From assembly GCA_049414625.1 (NCBI GenBank), contig JBMSAU010000110.1, positions 30,404 through 94,403 on the forward strand: a DNA stretch of 64,000 nt, read 5' to 3'. Both the position numbers and the translations under genes were made by a program. The notes beneath the pieces are model-generated. The model saw only the letters and a program-made list of their open reading frames with translations, was not told the DNA's origin and made no database searches. Source of the stretch: WYEG01 sp049414625. Its GTDB lineage: Bacteria > Desulfobacterota > Thermodesulfobacteria > Thermodesulfobacteriales > Thermodesulfobacteriaceae. Shown here in pieces: positions 1-9,920 of this stretch (the stretch's first letter is position 1; each line of letters begins with the position of its first letter).

Positions 1-555
1 CTGAAATCTGAAATAATAGTTACCATCAAAACGATACAGGCTATGAAAATTTCTCTCTTTAATGAAATCATAATAGAGTGCATACACAGAACCCTGATTT
101 ATCAGCAATGGTATCAAACCTGAATGTCTTTCAAAATACAATATATAAACAATCATAGGCTGTTTAACATATAAATCCAGTAGATAAACATAGCCTGTTT
201 CTGCTATCTTCCAATTACCAGGTGGATAATCTCTTTCTCCTTTGAATTTAAGTTCAGTAAATGGAACAACGTATTGTGTTATTATCATCATTCTGTCTTC
301 ATGCAAACTTTTTGGCCAGTGTCTACATACTAATACTCTGTATAATGCTTGTCTATCATCAAAATAGAATGTTTTGCCCAACGAAAGAAACCTATTTGCA
401 AGCAACGGATTAGGTAAAGCCATATACAAATCAATTAGTAATCCTTTCTGTGGATGATAGTTTAGTTTAATAGTGTAAAAGCTACGAAACAAAGGTATGT
501 ATAGTTTTTTGTTATTGAAATTAAATCTTATGTTTAGATGCCTATGTTCTTCCAT
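1..555 (-). CDS. Unknown protein, 3' end beyond window
   Basis: An open reading frame runs from an ATG at 553-555 without a stop to the left edge (185 codons visible), starting MEEHRHLNIRFNF. I checked the whole frame by hand; it is rich in Tyr, Leu and aromatic residues like the neighbouring virion-type genes. An AGC-box (AGC about 10 nt before the ATG) marks the start and there is no Shine-Dalgarno site. It diverges from the 671-residue gene at 576. I do not recognise the family; the late-type start signal suggests a virion protein, which is inference only. Confidence 0.75.
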   Translation of the reverse strand, partial: MEEHRHLNIRFNFNNKKLYIPLFRSFYTIKLNYHPQKGLLIDLYMALPNPLLANRFLSLGKTFYFDDRQALYRVLVCRHWPKSLHEDRMMIITQYVVPFTELKFKGERDYPPGNWKIAETGYVYLLDLYVKQPMIVYILYFERHSGLIPLLINQGSVYALYYDFIKERNFHSLYRFDGNYYFRFQ

Positions 556-578
556 ACTTTCAGCTGCTTTACAATATG
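553..578. promoter_or_regulatory. Divergent AGC-box start region
   Basis: The two start codons are only 20 bp apart and share the palindromic core CAGCTG at 561-566. On the plus strand AGC lies 11 nt before the ATG at 576; on the minus strand an AGC lies within the same element about 10 nt before the ATG at 555. One small element therefore seems to serve both genes, leaving no room for separate leaders. Confidence 0.5.
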
Positions 579-2591
579 ACTTTTATTGTGGATGCAAAAG
601 CATACAGTCCATTTGTAAAAGATCGTATCAAAAATCTTGAAGTTGAGTATGATGAATTGTATGTTGACACAAATAGTATAACTTACAACTTTAGAGTTGA
701 CAGTTATTATAGTGATAGTTCTGCTCCAGTTTTATTTGTTAACAGAACAATTGATCTCAAAGTGATAACCAAAAAAGTAAATACTTTCAATAGATTGCTT
801 ACTGATATAGAGAATGAAGCTTTTGGTTCCTATATTTGGAAGTATCAAAATACAATACTAGGTCTTGGTAGAAGAATTTCAGATCGTATTGCTTACACAG
901 ACTTTGATATAGAGCATACGAACTCTTATCCGTCAATCAAATTAAGATTTCAACTGGATAGATCATTATTACCTATTGTTGATGTTCGCACTATATACAC
1001 TTCACAACGTTTATCAGTTTCAGATATTATGAACAAAACTATTAATAAATTTAACGAATTGATAAGTAGTTTTGCTATCTCAAAGATAAAATTTCTGTCG
1101 CATCCTTTTAATGATGTTGAAGCAAGCTACTTTACAAAAAGTTATAGAAATGATTTAGTGCTCACATTGTATGATATACTAAACCTCTGTGTGCAAGACT
1201 ATAAGCCTGTAGATTTATCTCTGTTATCTTATATTGCTCAACAAGAGAATGAATTAACTTTATATCTAATTCCGCTTACTGTTGATAATATAAATCCTAA
1301 TTCAGATTTTCCTGTTTTAACAAATATATTTGTTGATCAAAACATTTATCTTACAGAGAATGAATACAGTTTTAAGAAATATGATGATGTGATCGAAATA
1401 CTCAAGAGTAACGCTTCGCAGCATACTAAACACAAAGCCATCGCTATTTTTAATCACAATTTACAACAACCAGATACAAATACACAAAGAAGAACAGATG
1501 TTGTAGATAGTGATGGAAATTATTTGTCTGCAATGGAAAATATCTCCAATGAATCTAGTAGTATGTTTGATTATAAACAGATAACAGAATCACTACTAAA
1601 ACTCAATACTTTTGTAACAAGAAACTCAAAACTAATTAAGTTTAACAATGATGATGTAATTATGGTTTATAATGACCGATATAGCAGTGAGCTAGACCTA
1701 GATTTTGATTTTCCATTTTTATGTAGATACAGTGAATTTTATTTACGACCTACATCCAATTCTACAATTATTAGGATAGCTAATTTGGTTATTCCATTTA
1801 ATCTAACAATAGGTTTAGTAAATATATTGGATGTTGATCTAACTCCATCTACAAATAATACAATCACACCTCAATCATCTAGCAATAATCTTTATAAACG
1901 AGTAGAACAGGGATTAGAACAAAGATTGAATGAGTATATGCAAGCAAATAATCTGCAAGAAAAAAGAGTCATCAAATACTATAGGGTTCTACCAAATGAT
2001 TTGGATAACATTACTCTAATAGTTAATGTGTTAGAGAGAAGTCTTGTGTTAGCACATCAGTTAGCTAAAACAGATGAAAAGCAAATGTATGCTAGAAGAG
2101 CAGAACAATTGCTAAATGAGAATAAAAGCAGTATTGCACCCATTATAAATATTACACCAACTAACTTTTCCAATCTTATCAAGAATTCACATAGCACACT
2201 ATCTGATTTGTTGAGAAAAGATTATTATCATTTTGGTAGACCTGAACAAGTTTCTATTATTTTCACATCGCTAGGCAATCTTGGTAATATCAATCAGCAA
2301 TTATATAACCTAATAAACGTAATTAAAGATGGATCAGGATCAGAACAAAACATATTAGAAATGTTAAATCAGTTTGCTACAAACGTTAACAATATTTTAC
2401 GACTTTTTACTTATCTACCAGATAACAATAAGCAAATTCTACGAAATATTATAGATGATGTCCTAACAAATTTAAACTATCTGCTAGGATTGATTGACAA
2501 AATTATAACAACAGATACCACAAGATCTATGATAATAAATCAAATTGAGAGCATTATGTATAGTATACAGCAAAAAACGAGTTTTGTTTAG
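576..2591 (+). CDS. Large structural-type protein, unknown family
   Basis: A protein of 671 residues that I do not recognise. The first 300 residues look beta-rich with many Tyr, Asp and Asn; the last 250 residues look helical, with Gln/Glu/Leu-rich stretches that could form coiled coils. There is no signal peptide or membrane segment. The AGC-box before the ATG puts it with the virion gene class. Size and composition would fit a tail or baseplate component, but no family motif supports this. Confidence 0.7.
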   Translation: MTFIVDAKAYSPFVKDRIKNLEVEYDELYVDTNSITYNFRVDSYYSDSSAPVLFVNRTIDLKVITKKVNTFNRLLTDIENEAFGSYIWKYQNTILGLGRRISDRIAYTDFDIEHTNSYPSIKLRFQLDRSLLPIVDVRTIYTSQRLSVSDIMNKTINKFNELISSFAISKIKFLSHPFNDVEASYFTKSYRNDLVLTLYDILNLCVQDYKPVDLSLLSYIAQQENELTLYLIPLTVDNINPNSDFPVLTNIFVDQNIYLTENEYSFKKYDDVIEILKSNASQHTKHKAIAIFNHNLQQPDTNTQRRTDVVDSDGNYLSAMENISNESSSMFDYKQITESLLKLNTFVTRNSKLIKFNNDDVIMVYNDRYSSELDLDFDFPFLCRYSEFYLRPTSNSTIIRIANLVIPFNLTIGLVNILDVDLTPSTNNTITPQSSSNNLYKRVEQGLEQRLNEYMQANNLQEKRVIKYYRVLPNDLDNITLIVNVLERSLVLAHQLAKTDEKQMYARRAEQLLNENKSSIAPIINITPTNFSNLIKNSHSTLSDLLRKDYYHFGRPEQVSIIFTSLGNLGNINQQLYNLINVIKDGSGSEQNILEMLNQFATNVNNILRLFTYLPDNNKQILRNIIDDVLTNLNYLLGLIDKIITTDTTRSMIINQIESIMYSIQQKTSFV

Positions 2592-2593
2592 TA

Positions 2594-3214
2594 TTATTGT
2601 TCAAGCATTGTTATGTCAATACAAATACCTAGATCTGCATACTCTAATGTTGAGTATAATGTGATATGATCTTGTATGAGATATTTGTCTTCATTAAACA
2701 AAACAATTAGTATTCTCTTGTCTTTTATATTGTTGTTGTAATTTTTTTGAATGATTTTATCATCGGTTGATATATAGAAAGCTACAATTTTGTTTTCATA
2801 TTCTAATATTCCTTTGTCAAATATTAGTTGATCGTTATTGATTAATACATCTAGTTTTAATGAGCAAGGGTAGTTATTGTTTACATTGCCAAGTATATCA
2901 TTCAGTATATATGTTAATTCATCAATGATTTTACATTTATTGTTTACATTATTTAATGTCTCAAACTTACAAGCAAACGATAGATTTTTGCTTACAACTA
3001 CTTTGATATTTGCTCTGCAATAATCACTTATTAGATTTTTGTTTAATATAATCTTGTCATCATATAAAATACCTTCAATGTAATTTTTGTAAACTATTGG
3101 CTTTCCTTGTTCTGTTACAATAGTAAAATTTTTTACATCACTAGGTAAATCAATTAATGGATCTTTGATTTGAATAAATTGTGAGTTGCTTAATACATAG
3201 GCATATATATTCAT
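2594..3214 (-). CDS. Unknown early-class protein
   Basis: A 206-residue soluble protein with alternating beta-strand-like stretches rich in Ile, Asn and Asp. No motif is recognised. The start is fixed by a C-box: CTAAATTT, 6 nt, ATG. It ends 3 bp from the stop of the convergent 576-2591 gene, leaving no space for a terminator. The C-box groups it with replication and metabolism genes rather than virion genes. Confidence 0.7.
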   Translation of the reverse strand: MNIYAYVLSNSQFIQIKDPLIDLPSDVKNFTIVTEQGKPIVYKNYIEGILYDDKIILNKNLISDYCRANIKVVVSKNLSFACKFETLNNVNNKCKIIDELTYILNDILGNVNNNYPCSLKLDVLINNDQLIFDKGILEYENKIVAFYISTDDKIIQKNYNNNIKDKRILIVLFNEDKYLIQDHITLYSTLEYADLGICIDITMLEQ

Positions 3215-3244
3215 ACAAAAAAATTTAGTTTAGTTGCTAAACTA

Positions 3245-5125
3245 TTAGGCTAGCACACGCTTCCAATCAATGTTTCTGCTAGCAGGAACATCAAACAATT
3301 GTTTCACCTTTTCCTTAAACTTTTCAACTAATAGTTCTTGTTTTTGTTGAATAGTTACTTTATCAGATTTTAGTTTTAGGTAGTATATATATGTCTCTCT
3401 TGTTTGCGAGAATCTATATACTCTGGCTACTGCTTGATGCAGATCTACATCTCTAAAGGGTAAGTCTGCATACATAACTATCCTGCCTTCTGTTAAAGTA
3501 AAGCCAAATGATAAAGATGAATATGTTGCTATCAGTATTGTTCCTGGTTGCTGCTTGAATATTTGAATTGATTTTTTACGTTCTTTCAAAGATTGTTCTC
3601 CTGTAACAATTACAATATTCCTAATACCATGTTTCTCAAGAGTTTGTTTTATGGCTTCCAATGTGTATTTGTAGTTCGTGAATATTATTATTCTTTCCTG
3701 CTTGGAAACTAAATCTTTTATGAGCTTAATATTCTTTTCATATAACTCGATGACTAACTCTATTAATCTTTGTTTATATATACTACTTAATTCTTTAGTG
3801 AAACAAATCAATTTACCCATAAATAGTTGCGACATTGCTTTGTTAAATTGTTCAGCTAAAGTATGTTCGTTTCTACTTTGCAGAAAATCATAGATTTGTT
3901 TGCGAGCGTAAACTAAATCTCTTGTTAATTTAATTTGATTTTGTTTGGCGTTTTCCCTAATCATTTTTACATAATCACTAATTTGATTATCTGTATCAAC
4001 TTGTTCTATTTTTGATAGCACATCAATTAGGTTTTGTTTATAGGTGTTGTAGTTTTGATTTACTTGTTGCAGACAACCTGATGACTGATCTCTGGCTTGC
4101 TCAATAATACTATCAACTATGTATTTATCAATATTATCTACATTTGTTTCTATAACTATTTCATGTTTTGGTGGTAAGGATAGACTGCTACTAATTTGAC
4201 TTCTTGTTACTCTGATCATACTTAAACTAAGTCTATGCTTTATCAAATCTATAGCATGTGTAGCATAAGCTGAATTATAGGCTTTAATGAAATAAGGGTA
4301 AGCATCCATATCAAATAAAGGATCCAACAATAAAAATGCTCCTGATAGTTCAGCATATCTACCTTTGACTGGAGTTCCAGATAACAATAATACATCATTA
4401 ATGTTGTTAGCAATGACAAATTTGTATAGAGATTGCATTGTCTGTGTATCAGCATATCTTATGACTTGAGCCTCATCTATGATAAGGAAAATTCTCTCAA
4501 TATTATAGTTCCACGGAACATGTATTTTTGAAACATTATTAAAGTTTGTTATGATTGCAATATGATTATGGTTTGGTTGATCTAAAGGAAAAGCGCAAAC
4601 CTGTTCTCTTGGTATGTTGGTTAATTTCTCAAATTCATCTAGCCAATTTAATATAAGTGTTTTGGGACAAACAACAATAACTTTTGTTCCATAGGCCAGT
4701 GATGTATATAGAGATGTTAGTGTTTTACCTGTGCCAACATCAAAGGCCAAATAATAACCTCTTAGTTTGAGGTTATCCTTATATTCACCGTAATGCTGAA
4801 CAAATTTATTTTGATGTGGCATTAACTCAACTTTGAAGATTTGTTTCGCTTTATCTAAATGTTTTGGTGTATCTGGTTTATGATCAAACAATATATGATG
4901 CAATACAGTATTCTCAATTAGTTCACGAGCAATTTTTAGTTGATTGTTGGATATTAGTGATAGAACAATCTCAACTGTAAAAAAGCGATGAAATTTGTAG
5001 TATGTTTTGCTTCCTACTCTTACATCATCGATAATCATTTTTAAAAAATTTTTGTCCTGTTCACTAACATAATCTAGCAAATTCAAATCCGTTAGATAGA
5101 AGTTTTTGCTTTCAATAATTTGCAT
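3245..5125 (-). CDS. SNF2-type superfamily 2 DNA helicase/translocase
   Basis: A 626-residue ATPase with a full set of SF2 motifs: motif I DVGTGKT near residue 131, motif II as IIDEAQ near 217, motif III LLSGTP, and in the C-terminal RecA-like domain IIFTNYK, VTGEQS and a motif VI QAVARVYRFSQTRE with the arginine finger. The QxxxRxYRxxQ form is typical of Swi2/Snf2-like translocases. An upstream ATG at 5167 is in frame, but the AGC-box (AGC, 11 nt, ATG) selects 5125. It is one of few enzyme genes with the AGC-box, so it may act late or be packaged, which is inference. Confidence 0.85.
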   Translation of the reverse strand: MQIIESKNFYLTDLNLLDYVSEQDKNFLKMIIDDVRVGSKTYYKFHRFFTVEIVLSLISNNQLKIARELIENTVLHHILFDHKPDTPKHLDKAKQIFKVELMPHQNKFVQHYGEYKDNLKLRGYYLAFDVGTGKTLTSLYTSLAYGTKVIVVCPKTLILNWLDEFEKLTNIPREQVCAFPLDQPNHNHIAIITNFNNVSKIHVPWNYNIERIFLIIDEAQVIRYADTQTMQSLYKFVIANNINDVLLLSGTPVKGRYAELSGAFLLLDPLFDMDAYPYFIKAYNSAYATHAIDLIKHRLSLSMIRVTRSQISSSLSLPPKHEIVIETNVDNIDKYIVDSIIEQARDQSSGCLQQVNQNYNTYKQNLIDVLSKIEQVDTDNQISDYVKMIRENAKQNQIKLTRDLVYARKQIYDFLQSRNEHTLAEQFNKAMSQLFMGKLICFTKELSSIYKQRLIELVIELYEKNIKLIKDLVSKQERIIIFTNYKYTLEAIKQTLEKHGIRNIVIVTGEQSLKERKKSIQIFKQQPGTILIATYSSLSFGFTLTEGRIVMYADLPFRDVDLHQAVARVYRFSQTRETYIYYLKLKSDKVTIQQKQELLVEKFKEKVKQLFDVPASRNIDWKRVLA

Positions 5126-5151
5126 AAACATAAATCGCTGAGATATTATCG

Positions 5152-5634
5152 TCAAAACAACAAACATAAATAATAGACAAAACTATTTACAAAAACTACT
5201 CGTGGTATGTATTTTTGCTCTATAATTAGGTTAAGAAATGTACTAACTATCAAATTATTTTCTACACCTACAGAATGATAACTATGAATTTCGAGATTAC
5301 TGTTTTCCATATCTATAGTAATACGTTTTTTGTAATACATAAGTATTATTGTTAAATTTTGAAGGTAATTGGTTTTCAGTGTGTTTGGAAATGATATGAA
5401 TGGTAATATAGGAACATATATATTTGGACAAAATTTGCTCAACATTATGTAAACGATAAATTTGGAGTAATCAACATTTTCTATTTTGTTGCAATTAGCT
5501 AGTAGATCTAGCAGAGTATCTTCAAAATTGTTGCTGTAGCCAAAACCATCAAACCATACGTCTACATAGGCTGAATTATAGTGTATAAATTTGATAAGTC
5601 TATTTATCGTTTCGTAAGCAGATTTAATGATCAT
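5152..5634 (-). CDS. Unknown small early-class protein
   Basis: A 160-residue protein rich in Ile, Leu, Tyr and Asn, with no motif I know. A C-box sits exactly 6 nt before the ATG. Length, composition and C-terminal layout (YYKK, a short beta stretch, then helices ending in a Leu-rich tail) are like the next gene at 5660-6130, so the two may be diverged paralogues. The frame continues past the SNF2 start region, so the SNF2 gene follows it closely. Confidence 0.65.
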   Translation of the reverse strand: MIIKSAYETINRLIKFIHYNSAYVDVWFDGFGYSNNFEDTLLDLLANCNKIENVDYSKFIVYIMLSKFCPNIYVPILPFISFPNTLKTNYLQNLTIILMYYKKRITIDMENSNLEIHSYHSVGVENNLIVSTFLNLIIEQKYIPRVVFVNSFVYYLCLLF

Positions 5635-5659
5635 AACAGAAAATTTAGATCATTTTTCA

Positions 5660-6130
5660 TCACATGAGTAGCGTTATGTAACTCAATATTGGAGCATTAA
5701 AATCTCTGACATAACTATTTATCAAAGCAACATTCGCAAATAAGTTTGCAAGTATGACATTCTGTATTGGTATTGCTGATGAAGGTGATAATATTAACTT
5801 AGAATTTTTATGTTTGTAATAAAATAGTGTTTTTATTTTGAAAGACAACTCATAAAATATAATATGATGCAAAATTTTGTTTATGTTTTTGCATAATATT
5901 ATCCTTATATTATCTAGCAAATCGACATTATGAAAATCAATATCTGTTGTGTAATTTGCTTGCAACAATAACATGTAAGTTATTATCTTTTCAAATGAAT
6001 CAACACTATCTAACAAACTTAACATAACATTACCAAATTCTGATGATCTATAGTAAAGTCCGTAATACAAATAAGGATAATGTAGTTTTGAGAATAATAC
6101 ATCCTGTAACAAAGTCAGACTGGAATACAT
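5660..6130 (-). CDS. Unknown small early-class protein
   Basis: A 156-residue protein with many Tyr, Leu and Ile and no recognised motif. The start has a C-box 6 nt upstream. It resembles the adjacent 160-residue protein in length and in its C-terminal pattern (YYKHK, a polar stretch, then hydrophobic helices ending near a Leu-rich tail). A tandem duplication is possible, but the similarity is weak and would need alignment. Confidence 0.65.
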   Translation of the reverse strand: MYSSLTLLQDVLFSKLHYPYLYYGLYYRSSEFGNVMLSLLDSVDSFEKIITYMLLLQANYTTDIDFHNVDLLDNIRIILCKNINKILHHIIFYELSFKIKTLFYYKHKNSKLILSPSSAIPIQNVILANLFANVALINSYVRDFNAPILSYITLLM

Positions 6131-6160
6131 GACAAAAAATTTAGTGTATTTGTAAAAAAA

Positions 6161-7762
6161 TTATTTGCCTGCGTATGCGAATGCAAATACTCTATTATTC
6201 ATATTCTTAACATCTTGCTTAACTTTGTTTATATCCATAGAAGTAGATACGATGCGTCTTTTATGTAGCGTTTGTAGTATCTTTGCTCCAACCAATATTA
6301 CACCTATACCAATCAATCCTGCGATACCAACTTTGGCAAAAGTAGGTATATCGGAATATACTTGCTGCAATTTCTCTATTAGAGATTTACCAGTAGTTTG
6401 AACTTTTTCTGCTACATCACCAATCTTTTCAACAACTTCACCAGATTTTTGTTCTACATTAGCAGCAGTATCTTGAGCTTGTTTAGCAGCTTCCACTATT
6501 TTATCTGTATTCAACGCTGTAAGCAAGCCAATTATAAAACCAAATATACCAGCACCAACAACTGGAGTAGCAGCTTTCAATATACCAACTAGAGCTGGAA
6601 TTATACCTGGATTTGCTTTTCTCTGACTAACTTTTGCGTAAGCTTCTTTGCTTACAAATTTACTTACTAGCTTTTTGTAATTGTTTATTCCTTTCTTACC
6701 AGCTTGTTCGAAAATCGATACAGCTTCTTTTGCTACTTGTTTGACATCCAAAGTAGGATTTGTTACAATAAGAACACTAGCTATATCATCTAGCACAGCA
6801 TATGTAAGTTTGTCATTAGGTATGCTTGCAAATTCTCTAGCTGCTACTCTTACAGCTCTCTTCTTCATAATAAGCATTATTATTCCGACAATGCTTGCTG
6901 TTGCAACTGCTGTTGTGATGGTTGGATAATGTGTTACAAAATCTTTTATAAACTTAACTATAGATTCAACCTGTGATCCTATTTTTGAAAGTATTTGTGA
7001 TAACTCGGCTTTTAGTTTGCTGAAGAATGTAATTACCTCTTGGATGAATCTTTCAATAATATCACGAACCTTCATATAAACCTTCACAAATGGATCTTGT
7101 AGAATTCGTTTTTCCTCGGGAGTTAATACCTTATCTTTTATTTTTTCTTTAACTTCAGCTTTAAATTTTTCCCAACCTTGCTTAAAGTTCTCTGCTCCTT
7201 TCTTTTCCGAAATGTCTTGTGAATCTTGTTCCATTTTTACACCATAAACTTTGGATATATAGGAAGATGCAATAGCTGCAAAGTATGATTCAACATTAAT
7301 CATAGACTCAACATTTGCTTCCTCACCCTGTTCAACGTTAATTACCTCTATAGTAAATACAGCATCTTGCTCACCATATTTTGATCTAACATGAGATTGA
7401 TCAATCATTATATGCAAACTTTCACCTGGATTTGTAACTATGCTATTAGCCACTACTGCAGCACTATGTACAAATTCTTTAGGATTTTTTATGAATGGTA
7501 TTGATGGATTTGCTACGTTAACATAAACATCTACTTCTGATACTGGCAGATCTACTTCACCTACAACCACATTATTAATTTTTACTGTTGCTGATTGTTT
7601 TGAAGCTTCAAATACTATTGTCTCATCTAAATCATCAAATACATCAAAATCTTCTATTGCTGATTCTTTGGTTGTTTTACTATTGCTGACAATGGTTCTA
7701 ATTACTCCTAAATATTGTCCTATCAAAAGACTATAAGGTGAAAGATATTCAGCTGTCAACAT
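6161..7762 (-). CDS. Multi-pass membrane protein, paralogue of 20982-22622
   Basis: A 533-residue protein with a soluble N-terminal part, a Lys/Glu-rich coiled-coil-like stretch near residues 190-260, and three hydrophobic segments (about 275-297, 385-415 and 480-500). The N-terminal part has the pattern SATVKINNVVVGEVDLPVSE, closely matched by NATVHIKNVAIGKTSIPVSD in the protein at 20982-22622; both also end with membrane segments. An AGC-box (10 nt spacing) marks the start. The late class plus membrane segments would fit a virion membrane-associated or injection protein. The family is unknown. Confidence 0.75.
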   Translation of the reverse strand: MLTAEYLSPYSLLIGQYLGVIRTIVSNSKTTKESAIEDFDVFDDLDETIVFEASKQSATVKINNVVVGEVDLPVSEVDVYVNVANPSIPFIKNPKEFVHSAAVVANSIVTNPGESLHIMIDQSHVRSKYGEQDAVFTIEVINVEQGEEANVESMINVESYFAAIASSYISKVYGVKMEQDSQDISEKKGAENFKQGWEKFKAEVKEKIKDKVLTPEEKRILQDPFVKVYMKVRDIIERFIQEVITFFSKLKAELSQILSKIGSQVESIVKFIKDFVTHYPTITTAVATASIVGIIMLIMKKRAVRVAAREFASIPNDKLTYAVLDDIASVLIVTNPTLDVKQVAKEAVSIFEQAGKKGINNYKKLVSKFVSKEAYAKVSQRKANPGIIPALVGILKAATPVVGAGIFGFIIGLLTALNTDKIVEAAKQAQDTAANVEQKSGEVVEKIGDVAEKVQTTGKSLIEKLQQVYSDIPTFAKVGIAGLIGIGVILVGAKILQTLHKRRIVSTSMDINKVKQDVKNMNNRVFAFAYAGK

Positions 7763-7802
7763 ATTTTTAGTTAGCTAAATAATAAGTTCAATCAAAAAAT
7801 AA

Positions 7803-8396
7803 TCATAGAATCAATTCAACATAAGCTTTCTGTGTCTCATAAAGTCTAATTTTACTAAGTTGTATTTTTGCTGGAATTAATCCTATAGTTTTCATTCTAT
7901 CAAATATTTTTACAAACCAATTACATAAATTTTCTGCAGTCGGAACAAAATCAACGATTATGAAGCTCTGTTTATGTTCATTGGTAAATTCTTCATAATA
8001 TCTATTGAATTTTGAAAATAGAGATTTTTCCTTATCTGTTGATACTAACTCTAGCTTACCATCCATCTCAGTAATGGTGTAATAAACTAAGCATTTAGAC
8101 CAATCTAGTCTGTTATTTGTTACTCCGGTTATTGATTCAAACAATGGATCATTTATATCCAAGATGAATTTATGATCGATAAATCTTTGTATAAAATCGT
8201 TTAGATAGTTGAAAAATGTGAAATCTAGCACCATACCGCTTTCATCTAGATCAGATGTAATAAATAATTCCAACACATATTCATGTCCATGTAGAAATCT
8301 ACATTTATTTGGTCCCAATGATTTTGGTAAATTTTGCGAATGTACCCTGTGACCTGCAACAAAATTAATTTTTTTGGTTATAAGCATTTCACTCAT
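7803..8396 (-). CDS. queD: 6-carboxytetrahydropterin synthase (QueD)
   Basis: A 197-residue member of the PTPS/QueD family, which converts dihydroneopterin triphosphate to 6-carboxytetrahydropterin, the second step toward 7-deazaguanine. The zinc ligands are His16 (FVAGHRVH) and His36/His38 (CRFLHGHEY), with the catalytic Cys32 just before; the C-terminal Glu motif appears as RLYETQ. An upstream in-frame ATG exists, but the translated C-box (SKFF) lies between it and the ATG at 8396, so I use 8396. Together with FolE (47338), QueC (60200) and the amidotransferase (61011) it supplies a deazaguanine pathway. Confidence 0.92.
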   Translation of the reverse strand: MSEMLITKKINFVAGHRVHSQNLPKSLGPNKCRFLHGHEYVLELFITSDLDESGMVLDFTFFNYLNDFIQRFIDHKFILDINDPLFESITGVTNNRLDWSKCLVYYTITEMDGKLELVSTDKEKSLFSKFNRYYEEFTNEHKQSFIIVDFVPTAENLCNWFVKIFDRMKTIGLIPAKIQLSKIRLYETQKAYVELIL

Positions 8397-8406
8397 ACAA
8401 AAAAAT

Positions 8407-9117
8407 TTAGATTGGTTGGTTTGTTTCAAGTAATGTTGATGCTACTTCTGTAAGCAATATATCTCTTTCTGCCATATAACTTACTAACTCAAATTCATCT
8501 TTAAATACTTCTTTTACAAAGAGTTTATCAATAGCTTTACCATAAACATAAACAGATGTTAACACATCTCTATATACATCAGCATCAATAGCATTTTCCA
8601 TGCTAATCATTAATTCTATATTCTCTAGCTCATCATTAGTTAGTTCATTCTTGGCTTCATTCACTATTTGAGCAACCCGAAGTTTTATATCATCTTCCTT
8701 GATGTAACAATACTTTGGTAGCAGATTTTGTTCAATCTTTTCCTGAACAGTTACTATTATGTTATTGATCAATGTGCTTATATTTTCATACTCCTTAGCT
8801 AACGACACATCTTCAAAGAGCATATACTCCAAAGCCTTACGATAAAATTCTTTCACATCAGTAATATAAGTTTGATCCTCTTTAATCTCATTTTTGCTAT
8901 TGTTTTCTGTTTGTTCTTGTTTTACTACCGATTTTATAACTTTTGCAAAGGATAATAGATTTTCATCTATTGTCGAACTCGCTTCATTTATAATTTTCAT
9001 TTGAATTTCTACTATCTCTTTATCTTTTTGTTCTATGGGTAACGGAACTATTGAGGATGATTCATCAACGTTTTCATCGCTGTTTAGAATAACCTTAAGT
9101 AAATCATCTCTAAGCAT
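8407..9117 (-). CDS. Unknown acidic helical protein
   Basis: A 236-residue, strongly acidic, almost entirely helical protein rich in Glu, Ile and Val. There is no recognised domain, signal peptide or membrane helix. The AGC-box (AGC, 9 nt, ATG) classes it with virion genes. Its 3' end lies 11 bp before the QueD start, so the QueD C-box overlaps the end of this gene. A head-core, scaffold or chaperone role would fit the composition but is a guess. Confidence 0.65.
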   Translation of the reverse strand: MLRDDLLKVILNSDENVDESSSIVPLPIEQKDKEIVEIQMKIINEASSTIDENLLSFAKVIKSVVKQEQTENNSKNEIKEDQTYITDVKEFYRKALEYMLFEDVSLAKEYENISTLINNIIVTVQEKIEQNLLPKYCYIKEDDIKLRVAQIVNEAKNELTNDELENIELMISMENAIDADVYRDVLTSVYVYGKAIDKLFVKEVFKDEFELVSYMAERDILLTEVASTLLETNQPI

Positions 9118-9152
9118 TTACTTGTAGCTTAACATTCTAAGCAATGAAAAAA

Positions 9153-9842
9153 TCAAATCTGTTGCTGAGACAATTTCAATAACAAATAGTTTCTGTATTT
9201 TAGGAATTTACTATCTACTCTTTTATTTTGAGGAACATTTTTTATATTTATCACAGAATTGATTTCTGTTGATATGGATACAGTGTAATCATATAATAGG
9301 TATATGATCAGTATAGCTATATGTCTATCTGTTTCTGTATTGTATTTGTTTGATGACAGTAGTTTAATGGTATGATAAGTGAAATATGCTAAAGGTAAAG
9401 AACCATAATATACCATTGGAGACAAATCTTTGTTAACAGTATAATTACTTTTGTATGTTATTAATGAAGGCTCCTTTAAAACAATTGGATATTGTTTACT
9501 CATACTAATAGCCATACCAACTCTATCAAAAGCTAATCCTAATACATCATAATTATCAAAGAAGTTTAATAATTGCTCAAAGGGAACAACATAATAATCA
9601 TTTGTTTCTAATTCATCATTTACACAGTGTAATAGGTAGAGAATAGATGTCAAAGCCAAATCAGATTTTGGATCTACAATTGCATGATTGATACCATTTA
9701 TGGATTGTATGATAAATTTTTTGTTTGTATTAATGCTAATTTGTTTTGGGAGCTTAAAGTTAACATTTTTATCATAAGGAAATCCAAAATATTTCAAAGC
9801 CATATCAATGTTAGCAAATAGATTTGGATTTCTGACTAGCAT
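9153..9842 (-). CDS. Unknown early-class protein
   Basis: A 229-residue protein of mixed strand and helix character with a Ser/Gln-rich C-terminus (KLSQQQI). No motif is recognised. A C-box lies 6 nt before the ATG. It diverges from the AcrIII-1 gene, and the 78 bp between the two starts hold a C-box for each direction. The early-class signal and the neighbour suggest an early host-takeover or metabolism role, which is inference. Confidence 0.65.
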   Translation of the reverse strand: MLVRNPNLFANIDMALKYFGFPYDKNVNFKLPKQISINTNKKFIIQSINGINHAIVDPKSDLALTSILYLLHCVNDELETNDYYVVPFEQLLNFFDNYDVLGLAFDRVGMAISMSKQYPIVLKEPSLITYKSNYTVNKDLSPMVYYGSLPLAYFTYHTIKLLSSNKYNTETDRHIAILIIYLLYDYTVSISTEINSVINIKNVPQNKRVDSKFLKYRNYLLLKLSQQQI

Positions 9843-9920
9843 ATCTAAAAATTTAGAGTGGATGTGGTGTTATTTATTGTCACTTTAAGATTGTTTTACA
9901 ACGGATCTAAATATATTAGT

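Noticed and set aside
6165..6929. Three plus-strand frames of 64-82 residues
   Set aside because: They lie opposite the membrane protein gene, overlap it fully and have no start element; shadows of the real gene.
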